Made by a program: the position numbers and the translations under genes. From Taeniopygia guttata (Eukaryota > Chordata > Aves > Passeriformes > Estrildidae): a stretch of DNA of 64,000 bases. Below are positions 44,975 through 55,035 of this stretch, one piece after another (position 1 is the stretch's first letter; each line of letters starts with the position of its first letter). The stretch covers positions 5,453,501 to 5,517,500 of the forward strand of contig NC_133028.1 in NCBI RefSeq assembly GCF_048771995.1, read 5' to 3'. The notes below the pieces were generated by a model. That model had not been told where the DNA came from and did no database searches. It saw only the letters and a program-made list of their open reading frames with translations.

Positions 44975-45143
44975 GTTGCAGCAGGCGCAGCCCAGAGCCT
45001 CGGCGCCGGCGGCCGCCCCCGCGCCCCCGCAGCCCCGCAGCGCCCAGGAAGCCCCCGACATGGCCGTGTACTGCAGCGAGAACTTCAGCGTCTACCCCCA
45101 GCCCAGCCTTCACCCGCCCGGCGCCGCCGCCGCCGCCGCCGCG

Positions 45144-45174
<31 letters not shown>

Positions 45175-45657
45175 CGTCGGGGCAGCGGGCGGGCGGGTAC
45201 GCGCTGGGGGACTACGGGGCGCCCGGCAACGCCGGGTACCTGTGGGGCATGAACAGCCCCGCTCCATACCTGCAGGGCCCGCCCGGCACTGCCGCCGCCG
45301 CCGCGCCCTTCCTGCCGCCCGCCTCGTACGGCTGCTCGCGGGGCGGGCAGCTCGTGGGCTCGCCCCCGGCGCCCGGCTCGCCGTCGGCGGGCGGCGCGGA
45401 GCTGAGCTGGCTCAGCCTGGCCAGCCAGGAGGAGCTGCTGAAGCTGGTGCGGCCGCCCTACTCGTACTCGGCGCTGATCGCCATGGCCATCCAGAGCGCG
45501 CCCGAGAGGAAGCTCACCCTCAGCCACATCTACCAGTACGTGGCCGAGAACTTCCCCTTCTACAAGCGCAGCAAGGCCGGGTGGCAGAACAGCATCCGCC
45601 ACAACCTCAGCCTCAACGACTGCTTCCGCAAGGTGCCCCGCGATGAGGACGACCCCG
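44961..45657 (+). CDS. FOXI3: FOXI3 coding exon 1
   Basis: Extends from ATG 44961 to the donor GACCCCG|GTGAGG. Leaves in phase 1 within the DDPG|KGNYW part of the forkhead domain, the intron position I recall for FOXI genes. It is extremely GC-rich and includes the alanine run at about 45123-45173. Confidence 0.93.
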
Positions 45658-47301
45658 GTGAGGTGCCGCGCCGGGCGGGAGGGGTGGCAGCGGGGAACGG
45701 CGGGTGCTGGCACCGGCACCGCCGTGAGAGAGGGGAGGCAGCGTCCCCACGGCCGGGTGGGTCCCCTGTCCCCTTCTGGTCGGGCGCTGTCCCGACGCCA
45801 GCGCTGTGATGAGCCCGCGTTTCTCCATCCCTTCTAGTCGGATGCTGTGATGGGACCGCGTTCCCCGTCCCCTGACCCGGGCGCGGCGATGTGACCATTC
45901 CCATTCCCCCCGGCCGCCCCAGCCCTCTCCCCCTCCCCGAGCAGCCCGGGAGCGCTGGTTGTGCAAGGCCCGGCTCCTTCGGCCCGTGATTCACGGCTCC
46001 CCTCCCTGCCCGCCGCTGCCCGGGCCGGCCCGGGGCGCAGTCGGTGCCCGGAGTGGGCGGAGGCGCGCCCGGACAGCGCCGGTCCGGCCCGGCGGTGCCG
46101 GGACCTGCCGGGCTGGAGCCGCTCGGTACCTTGTGGGGTCCCTGCGCCCGTCCCGGCCGTGGGCAGGAGGCGAGAGGGGACAGCTGCTGCCAGCACAATG
46201 CCCCGCACCAAGGCTTGTGCGAGGGGCAGCTTGTCTGCAGCCCCCGCAGCTCAGTGCTGCTGGCCTGCCGTCCCTCGGAGTGCTGCCTGAGTGTGCCAGC
46301 CCGCCTCTCCATCAGCTTTTCTATGAGCCATAGCCTGGGCACTGCCTTGTCACCACTGCTGAGATGGCTGTAAGTGGCCCAGCTTCTGTGAGGCAGCCAG
46401 AGCAAGGGGAACCCCTCTTCACATTCTCTTTAGCCAGGCTGGAGGTACAGATCTGTTTGTGCTTTAGGATGGGGAAATTCTCCTCTTCTATGTGGCCTTA
46501 AGGTTCACTTGGGCGTTGGAGGGATGGAGGTGGAAATGTCCTGGAGACAAGTTTTGGATCCATGGACTGGACAACAGAGGGAGAAGGAGCAGGTGCAGGA
46601 GAGATGTGTGTTCTGTGCCAGTTGGACAAGACAAGGACGCTTATCTGTCAGCAGCGGGGCTCGCTGTCGCAGAAGTTGACTTTCTCTCTTGTGTCTCCTG
46701 TTTTCCACCAGGGAAGGGAAACTACTGGACCTTAGATCCCAACTGTGAGAAGATGTTTGACAACGGGAACTTCCGTCGCAAACGCAAGCGGCGCTCTGAG
46801 CCCAACGCCCCCGCGACCGCCTCTGCGGCCTCCTCTCTGGGGGGCCTGAAGGCCGAGGAAGAGCGACCCATCCCAGCCACAGGCAAACCATGTGGAAACA
46901 GCCCACCCCCAGAGCTGGACCCCTCACCCTCTGCCAGGGACCATCCCAAAAGCTCCTCTCCCTCCAGTATCATTTCATCCACGCCCAGCTGTCTCAGCAC
47001 CTTCTTCAGCGGCATGAGCTCCCTGAGCGGCGGAGGCAGCCGGCTGACGGGGGGTCTCAGCAGTGACCTGCACCACAGGAACTTCTCTGCTGGACAGCTG
47101 AGCAGTGGCACTTTCACCCCTTCCAGCAGCTCTTCTCAGGAGGTGCCTTCCCCAGACCAGCTGCAGCGGGTCGCGGGACCTTCCCCTGCCTACTACAGCT
47201 CCTTCCACCCCAGCAGCGGCAGCCAGGGAGCCCAGTACAACCACTACTACAACTTCACAGTCAACAGCCTCATCTACACACGGGATGGGACAGAGGTGTA
47301 G
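44961..47301 (+). CDS. FOXI3: Forkhead box I3 transcription factor
   Basis: Two coding exons (44961-45657, 46712-47301) encode 428 residues. Order: a 33-residue leader, [15 protein letters not shown] at 34-48, a 17-alanine run (55-71), the forkhead domain at about 162-258 ([15 protein letters not shown]; recognition helix [16 protein letters not shown] at 207-222; wing 1 GKGNYW), a nuclear localisation motif RRKRKRR at 254-260, a Ser/Pro-rich transactivation region, and the family C-terminus [12 protein letters not shown]. It is a nuclear DNA-binding factor; FOXI3 in vertebrates acts in otic and epibranchial placodes, pharyngeal arches and ectodermal organs. [15 protein letters not shown] and the MAVYC block favour FOXI3 over FOXI1 and FOXI2. 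The leader aligns with the FOXI1 leader (QEAPDM against QEPPEM), so I chose ATG 44961 rather than Met34 at 45060. Confidence 0.9.
45658..46711 (+). other. FOXI3: FOXI3 intron
   Basis: 1054 bp, GT-AG, with acceptor CTCCTGTTTTCCACCAG. The first 600 bp belong to the CpG island. Long open frames on both strands are composition effects. Confidence 0.92.
46712..47301 (+). CDS. FOXI3: FOXI3 coding exon 2
   Basis: Begins by completing the split Gly codon, continues [15 protein letters not shown], and ends in TAG at 47299-47301. Contains the basic nuclear localisation motif, then Ser-rich stretches ([20 protein letters not shown]) and an [20 protein letters not shown] end. Confidence 0.93.
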
Positions 47302-48220
47302 GGGGCTGGGGCAGCCAGCCGGCCAGCGCTGCAAAGGGAGAGGGAGTTGGACCATGCGCTTTTGCAAACAGCATTTCAACGTGGACACTTCCCAGGAGTT
47401 CTTCCAGGAAGACTGATCTCCTCACCTTTCAACATAAGGACACCCCTTAAGCACCAGCAGAATGCGTTGTTTTTTCCCCATCCAGGAAAACGTTAGGTGG
47501 TGTAGGTGGTTTGCCATCTATATTCTGCAGGCGTGAACTGAATTAATGTTTTCAGAGGTTGCTAATCCTGAATGTAGAACAAGAAGTTTCAAAACCATAG
47601 CCATAAAGTGGTCTTGGTAAGAGCCAAGCGTAGACATCCAGTGAGTCTTAGAAGAGAGCAGGAAAAAAAAAATGAAGAGATTTCTTATGAAGTGCCTTGT
47701 ACAATGTATTAAAAACCTCTTCTGCCAGCAATTGCCTCTGTAAGCCCTTGCTTGTGCCCTGATCCTGCAATATGCAATGCACGGGGGGAATACCCTATAT
47801 AAACACCCACCCAAAACCTCCTCAAACTCACGGAGGCTCTTCCTGTGTCTGGCATATTGCACAGCAGGGCTGTGTCTTGTAAAACAATCTTCTTTCCCTG
47901 AGCTTAGTACCAAAGATAACTCTAGCCACGCAGCTTTAGCACAAGAATAAACACTGGGGTATTTTTATACATATTTGTACGTAATGTAACTCTTCTGTAC
48001 ATAGGTTTCTATGTGGTTTTATATTTGTAAATTATGCTCTGGAGGTGTACTTATTTATAATGTGTTTTAAACTTTGTTAAAGTTTATTTTACTTTGTTTC
48101 CCCTCCTTTTTGTTGTTTTATTTGTTTTGAATTTTTTTGTTGGTTTTGTTTTTGTTTTTAGTGTATTACTGAAACTTTTCAGGCTGAACAGCTGTTGGGA
48201 ATAAAATATTAACAATTGTT
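47302..48220 (+). other. FOXI3: FOXI3 3' untranslated region
   Basis: About 0.9 kb that becomes AT-rich, with ATTTA/TTATTTAT elements around 48035-48130 that could destabilise the mRNA. A weaker AATAAA occurs near 47945. Confidence 0.7.
48200..48205 (+). terminator. FOXI3: FOXI3 poly(A) signal
   Basis: AATAAA preceded by T-rich sequence and followed about 25-30 bases later by GT-rich sequence (tagtggcctggttg). A further AATAAA-like site lies near 48520. Confidence 0.7.
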
Positions 48221-49430
48221 AGATAGTGGCCTGGTTGATCATCAGTATGTTTGAAGTATTTTAAAACTCTGTGGGAGACAGGTTTTTCTTTCACATCATT
48301 TGGGATAAAAGGTGTAAAAGCTTATGAACAATTTCATCTGTGCAGTAGGGTGGGAAAAAAACCTGCTTTGCTCCCGAAGGAGACACATCTGAGCTGGTTT
48401 GCAGTTTCTTGGAGTCTCACTGTGCAGCGTGGGCTCTGTGTCGGTTTTGTTTGTTTGTTTTTCTCAACGGTCTGAATCACAAGTGTCCTTTTTCAGCCCG
48501 GTTTGGTAAAAAAAAAAAAAAATAATAAAAACTTGCTACAGTAAAAGATGCGGGACTGGTTCCAGCAGGAGGCTCAGTCCGTTTTGCAAATCAGTTTCTC
48601 TAATGGGATTGCACCTGCCTACACTGTCCCAGTGAAGAGGTGGCACCAGCCAGCCAGAGGGCCAGGCAGCGCTTTTTGGAATCCTTCCTAAATTCCTGCT
48701 GCTGGGAAAGGAGAATCCATCATCCAGTAGCCATTTCGCTGCATCCCCTCATTCCTGCCGCGTTCACGAGCTGTTTGTTGGGGGCTGTGTGCAGTTAGAG
48801 CATAAATGTAGGTGTCTTCATGAGGAATGTAGCATCCACCATGAAGTTAAGCGTGAAATTGCAGCTGTTTAGCACCCAGGCATCTGCCGTGATTTAAGGC
48901 CATCCCTGCAGGCTATTCACAAAACAAAATAGTTGGCAGCGCCTGTGCACTGGCTACCTGCAGAACATACAGGGCAGTGATGCAAGACAAACCGCTGGCC
49001 TGATCCAAAATATAATGAAGCCATGACGAAACATCAGATGACTTCCATGTGCTCGGGACCGGGACCAAGGACTTGCCCCGGCGCTGGCCCTTTGTGCAAT
49101 CGCTGGGACCAGTGGGCGGGTGGCAACTCCTGCCTCTCCCCCTCCCCCTCACCCCTTCCCAGCACAGATACCATCTTCCTGGCTTTAGGGGTAATTCCTC
49201 CTGATTTTAATTCCATAATGGGAGGGAAAGGGCAGACTGACACTAGGAAAAGGACAAGGTGGTCAGCCTAGTCCTGCTTCAATCCCACCAGGTGTGGAAT
49301 ACCTTTATTTGGAGTTTGGGCTGCTGAGTTTGATCTAAGAGCAGTGGAGGGATTCCCAACACCTCTGAAAGATAAAGATCCAGTCCCTAAGTGAGCCAGG
49401 AACTGCATACTTGTGTTTCTCAGTGACCAT
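48221..49430. other. 3' flank of FOXI3, no gene seen
   Basis: No coding exon or clear repeat recognised. Confidence 0.4.
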
Positions 49431-50560
49431 TGTACCCTTCTCCACCCTGCCAGCCGGCTCTCAGACCTCAGCCAGCGCTGAGCCAAAGCAGGACACTCGT
49501 GTGCATCCAGCTCTTGTTCTTCCACTCACCTTTTTTAAATTTACCCTCTTCCATCAGCTCTGTCTCTGCAGGCACTACCCCTAAATGTTTGAGGATGCAG
49601 AACCAATGGCAAATTCACATTACCACGTCCATCAGCTGCGTGTTTCTGCATAGCACCCATAAACTTTTGCTCCTGAGGGTCCCAGATCTGACAAATTTGT
49701 ATTGCAGGGTGGTCTGCACCGGGCAGTATGTCCTCAGCAATATCCCATGGCTCAACAGGGTTTGTGCCACTTCAGTTGGCAGGAGCATAGCCAGAACCTG
49801 CCAGAGAAGAATCAGATAAGGATTCACCCAACACAGTGCTCCAGCCCCGGTCCCGAGGGATGTCGGTACCGGAATACATTTGAAGGCTTTTCCTGAGCCT
49901 CTCCAGTCACTTGATAGGAGTTTCATCCTTCCCCTGGCATTCCCCCAACGCCTTACTAATATTTTGTCCCTTTGGGACCGCTTCCCCAATACCTTGTATT
50001 ACCATGTTCCTTAGTGTGATCATTTTTGCCCGGTCTGCTTCCACCTGAGCATTCCATGATGGTCTTTGTTCTGGCTACTTTTCCGCCCTGCTCCCGCCCT
50101 GGGGGTTCCTGAATTCCCAATCCTTTATGGCAGCCTGCCTTATCATATCTCGTTCTTCAGCATTAAACAAGGATCTCAATATAGCCGAGATATCATCATA
50201 TGAATATATACTATTTCCCAAAAATTAGTCCTTTGGCAGGTCTGACTGTCCCCATGCACCTGCCCAGCCATAAGCACCAAAGTCTGCTTCTTCCAGGGAA
50301 AGCATATCCTTAGCTGGACCGGGCATTGCTCCAGAGGAGCTGCCCCCGGTGTGCTGGGGGGACACTTGAGAGCAGATTTCAGCAAATAGGCACCCAGCCT
50401 GCAGAGGAGACAGCGAACGAGCTAATGGCAGCCTTTTAGGTTTCCTTTTGCCATTGAAAGGGACTTTTTTCAGCAAATCTTGGGAGAGGGAGGGCAAGAC
50501 GATTGAGTTTAATGAAAAGCACTTAAAAGCAGCAGGGCTTTTGTCATGGGTTTAGGGATT
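49431..50560 (-). mobile_element. Endogenous retrovirus gag remnant
   Basis: On the minus strand, separate short frames carry capsid-like stretches in gag order, such as SLFNAEERDMIRQAAIKDW near 50110-50180 and an EADRAKMITLRNMV-like stretch near 50010-50050. Sequence to 50870 may be its 5' leader. No pol or env was recognised and no matching pair of LTRs. It is an old, clearly broken fossil with several breaks. It is not the internal part of the neighbouring solo LTR, which has its own target duplication. Confidence 0.55.
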
Positions 50561-50877
50561 TACCGAGACTCCCGATTGAGGGAGGGGGAAGACAAAGGCA
50601 ATTAGCCTGCTGTCCCACCCTGAGAGTCCCCAGTCCCCTATAAATGCCAAGGCCATGCCTGGATCGGGCAGTTCTCCATGACAATGAGCCTCTCCCCAGC
50701 CCGGGTCAGGTGATGGCCCAGGAGCCCGGGGCATAGCCCATTCCCAGGGAAATCAGCCAGGAATTGTCCTTCCTTGGGAGAAAGGCTCAAACTTCAGGCC
50801 TTCATCCCCTCTGCTCCGGCAGCTGTGGGGATCACAATCCCACAATCAGCCCTTCACAGAAGGTCTGGCTCTAGGGG

Positions 50878-51568
50878 TGTGGGAATCCAGGGCTTCCCTC
50901 TGGCTGCCCTGGCAGGTCTGGGACCCTGGTAGGGGTCAGGAACCTCCCTGGACAGAGCCCCCAGAGACACTGTCTGTGATCTCTGTCCATGGAAAAGAGT
51001 TTTCAATCTTACAGGATGAATTACTTTGAGTGTTTGATAAGAGTAATAATTAAGTGTGGCACGGGTCCAAAAGTAAAATTTTAGGATTCTAGATTAGGGG
51101 TTCAGAGGGGACAAGATGGAGGAAATTGGGTGTGTCTTGTCCTTTTCCTCCTTCTTCATGCCCTCCATGTTTCACTGTGGTGTTGGCATTTTTCTGTTGG
51201 TTTAGGCTGGGGACACACTGTTCAATGTAGGTGACAGATATTGGCACGTTATTGTAAATCCAGCACAGGTAGTTTCTGGTATTTAATGTTTGTAACATCC
51301 CATTGAGGGGTGTTACATTGGCACGTTATTGTAAATCCAGCACAGGTAGTTTCTGGTATTTAATGTTTGTAACATCCCACTGAGGGCAGAGCCCCACACG
51401 CTGCCCTGCAGGACAGAGCTGCGGCAGGGCAGCAGAACATGTTAGAGATAAACAGAATAAACAACCTTGAAAACAGCACAGACGAATTATGGCTTCTTCT
51501 TTGGCAGCGGGGCAGAAAGACAGAGACTTTCTACAATCTCAGAATCATCAATACCACAGATTCCGATA
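50878..51568 (+). mobile_element. Solo LTR, copy B
   Basis: Same family as 10971-11580 but inverted, 691 bp, with a perfect 6-bp target duplication tagggg at 50872-50877 and 51569-51574. An AATAAA (about 51451) near the right end supports the + orientation. It is longer than the other copies because of an internal 77-bp tandem duplication (units start at 51241 and 51318); without it the length is 614 bp, equal to copy C. Confidence 0.9.
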
Positions 51569-51574
51569 TAGGGG

Positions 51575-53059
51575 AGCAGTGATTTCATGCAGATTAGCTG
51601 GTAGCCCACGGATCCCAGCTGCTGGTCACTAAAGCATCACATCTTTGCTTCTTTTCTCCACTCTTTTCAGGCATCCGGAGAGGTGGTACCCGTTGAGAAA
51701 CCACAGTTGTGCTGATGACTGCCCGCTACCTCTGCCACACTCCCAGCACCCACAGCTCCTAAAAAAGCCATTCCCCGCTGGAAAAGCACCACAAACCAGA
51801 GGCATTTCGAGTAACACAGATGCTTGCTGGCTCCTACGTGTGGCATTTCTCCAGCACGGGGTCGTTTAACTCTGCTCAGCGCTGGCCTTATCGAGCTGGC
51901 AGCAAAGGCTGGGGCAGGCACCAGTGCAGGTCTGCACTTGAGCTGCTCCGCAGTACAAAGGCTCTGCCAGTACAGCTGGATCAGCCCCGTCCCCTAGAGG
52001 AGACCCAGCTCCCATCAACAAAGGGAGCTGCTGTGCCAGTGAAGTGAAACCCCCCACCCCCAGCAGCAGCAGCAGCGTTGGGAGGGGATTCCAGAGGCAG
52101 AACAGAGCCATCCGCGCTGGGTTTCATCGCCCGCCAACTCCTTCAGAAGTGGGGCTTCAATTACTGCCACTGGCCATGGATTGTGGTTTGCTGCTCCTCT
52201 GAAGGTGGAGGCTTTGATTCGCCCTGTCGCTCACCAAGTCCGTGGAATTTGGCCGTGTACAGAAGGTTTTATTAAGGTTTTATTGCCTTCTTTTTTTTTT
52301 TTTTTAGTGCTGATTTGCCCAAATTTTTTTCAGAATAGTTCAAATGACACAATACTGTTCTAGGAAAATACAAGTATCCCTGCCCTTGCCATCTCTGTAT
52401 TTCCAGAGATGAAAAAAATATCTTCATCAGACTTCTTGAGATAAGGCCCTGCAAACCCTGCAGATCTCACCTGACTCTGAGTGTGATGTACCTAATTCTG
52501 CCCAGCTCAAAAATGGAAGCTGGTCCTCTCAGTCTTGTTCTGATAGCACCACAAAATAAGAGGGACAAAGGCTCATTTTGTAGCTTGACCAAAGAGAGTC
52601 AAGATGAGAATCAGGCCTGGCTGATAGTCCATGGATGGCTGACACCTCAGCTAGAAAAAGCTGTGCCAGATGGAGACTGCAACAATTGGGCAATTGTTAT
52701 TTCTCCTTAGCTTTTGGAAAGTAAAAAAGACTAGTTTTATTGCCCTGTTAAAAAATCAATTTCTGCTTGTGTTCCCCCCACCCACCCCTTTTTTCCTATT
52801 AAAAAGAAGGTTGATGGAACGTTTCTGACCAAATTACTGAGTGCAATATTCACCTGGGTAAGGTGACGAGAATTTGCCCCTCAAGGAATAACTGAAGTGT
52901 GATGTAAAACATCAAAGGTGTTATTTTTTTTTTTTTTTACCTTATACCTGAGCTATCTCTGAATCATATCAAATAATCTTCTCGTTTCATAACACCATAC
53001 AATGCAGGCTAAAAGTGTATGTGATCTGCTTTGTGTACTGCTGAATGGATGATTAAACT
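51575..53059. other. Intergenic, no gene seen
   Basis: The stretch to about 52270 has the look of an old interspersed element but I cannot name it. Poly-T runs lie near 52291-52305 and 52925-52939. No gene recognised. Confidence 0.35.
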
Positions 53060-53180
53060 GTCTAACCTGAGGGATAGTCATCCAGGCCTGCCCCAAACAC
53101 AGTGAAGTCAGGGGAAAGACTCCCACTGACTTCAGAGGGCTTTGGAGCAGACCCATAATCAGCCAGGCTCTCACACACCT
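53060..53180 (-). repeat. Ancient amniote repeat fragment
   Basis: 'ctgccccaaacacagtgaag' with 'tcaggggaaagactcccact' and 'gacttcagagggctttggag' resembles the old amniote dispersed repeat that carries 'attgacttcaatggg' and 'ggctttggatcaggccc'. The family name is uncertain and so is the strand. Confidence 0.45.
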
Positions 53181-54789
53181 CAGGTGGTGTCCATGAGGCT
53201 GCCTGGGGACACAAAAAAAGCAGCTAAAGGCTGCACATTTGTGAAATGGAAGTTGCAGGCCTGATCCAGGCATTGGCTGCCCTAGGAGAGGCAAAGCTGT
53301 CTCCCTGTCTGCCCCAGCTCCTGGGATCATTTCCCCTTCCCTGCAGTCCTTTGTGTCTGGGATTTATTGACAAAGCAAAGCTCTCGCCCTGCAGCCCATC
53401 CACGTCTGCCATAGCAGTGACAAATCAGGTCAGGACTGATGGTTAACCTGCCTTCAGATCCTTGAAGGGGTGCTGATTAATTTATATCTAATTTTTATCT
53501 AATTAAATAAAAGAGCAGAGCTGAGCTGGGTCATTTCCCTCCCAGGCCAGTTCAGAGGGTGGCACACACACCCCACCCCACCACTCCACAGAGTGACCCT
53601 GGAAGACACAGGGGTAATGCCTCAACTCTGAAACAGTGGAGGGAGTCAAAGTGAACACGGAGCAGAACCAAGCTTGGGCTTCCTTCAGCAGAGTGAATGA
53701 TACTCAAACAGGGATGAATTCCATTCCCCATGGGTGGAAATGACATTTTCACTCATGTAGGTGTTCTTCTAGTCTAGACAATGGACATCCAATGAAGCTG
53801 TCAGGCAGCAGGTTCAAAGCAGACCAGAGGAGGAGGTGCCTTACAGGTGATGGAGACACCCTGGGATCTCCTTCAGGAGACTGGGTATTGCCCTAAAAAC
53901 CTGGCTAAGGAAGGGCAGATAAGTTGCTCTCTGCAGCTGCCTGAAGAGGTAATTTAGGCCAAACTTTTAGACTCCCCCAGGGCAGTAATTCATGGATATC
54001 TGCAGATATGGGACATCTCTCATGTGGGGTCGTGTATCTGGTTACAAATAGTAGCATGACCACCTGAGATGGAAGTTTCAAAGCGAGACACAGCCCTTTG
54101 CCATGGGTGAGCATCCTTTGTCATGGGAGAAGAAAGCTCCTGCTGGGGAATTTCTTTGAAGTGGAATAGGAAGTTTTGATGAGCTTTTTTACTCTACTTA
54201 TTCCTGTTCATGCACTTCTGTAATCTGTGCAAGCACCTTCCAGCAATGCAACATGATCAGTGTATTCTCTCTTGCCCGGTTCTTGCCTGCTGCCACTGCT
54301 GAAGCTTCATTAGGGCCCTCATTTGGACCAGAGACCATCTTCAGGCTCAGGGAAACACATTTACATCCTGGTTAAGACAATGTGAGTTTTGTGGCTTTCA
54401 CAAGCAAAGTGAAAATAAACCACAATTTCTTCAGACAGATCTCTCAGCTGATGAGAAAGGTAGGGGGGACTTCCCCTGCTTGCACATAAACCCTGTGGGA
54501 TGATGGGGAGCAGCTGGGCTGTGTAGCTGAGGCAGTGTGTGACTACATGTGGGCAGAGATTGTCAAAAGATGGTAAGAGCTGTCATACTTCAGTAGAGAA
54601 AAAAATTAGTGTCTTCCTCCTCTCCAATATTTGTCCCTTATCCTTGGTAGCACAGTGGGGCAGCAGGCCTGACAAGAAACCAAGGACACCCTTCAAGGAA
54701 TCAGGGAATGTGTTTATTATAATGGAACAAGGGATGGTATTTATTTTCACTGTCCCAGACAGGGAATAAGTGAGCAGTGGCAATGAGCA
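53181..54789. other. Intergenic, no gene seen
   Basis: No coding exon or repeat recognised. Confidence 0.35.
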
Positions 54790-55035
54790 TGTCATGAATG
54801 TTAAGGTCATTTAGCATAACTCAGAATGCTGTTCTATTCCAGACAGGAGCTGCTTGTCACATTGAAACCTCATTCCCTGCCCTGAAAAGGTGACAATCCA
54901 AAGAGACAGGTATGACTGAGGAAGTGTTACAGGCCCTGTTTTACTGCAAGGAGTCAAGGAACATCATGGGACAGTGATTTGTCAAAGGTCACTCAGTGCT
55001 GTGGCAGAGTTAGGTGTCAAATCCTCACTTTGCAA
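54790..55035 (+). repeat. MIR-like ancient SINE
   Basis: 'cattccctgccctgaaaagg' with 'tgacaatccaaagagacagg', then 'tttgtcaaaggtcactcagt' and 'gtggcagagttaggtgtcaa', follow the order of an MIR/CORE-type SINE ('aaggtcacacagc...gtggcagagc'). Heavily diverged, consistent with amniote-ancestral age. Confidence 0.6.

Larger units (their letters stand above)
44170..46260. promoter_or_regulatory. CpG island over FOXI3 promoter, exon 1 and intron
   Basis: About 2 kb of very high G+C with abundant CpG, starting abruptly beside AT-rich sequence. It covers the FOXI3 promoter, first exon and most of the intron, and reaches close to the candidate start of gene 2, so it could serve both directions. Confidence 0.85.

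Noticed and set aside
44405-45719. Minus-strand frames of 218 and 282 codons across the FOXI3 promoter and exon 1
   Set aside because: They are shadows of GC-rich sequence opposite a real gene, with no independent features.
45560-46405. Minus-strand 281-codon frame in the FOXI3 intron
   Set aside because: GC-rich composition effect, with no splice structure or recognised motif.
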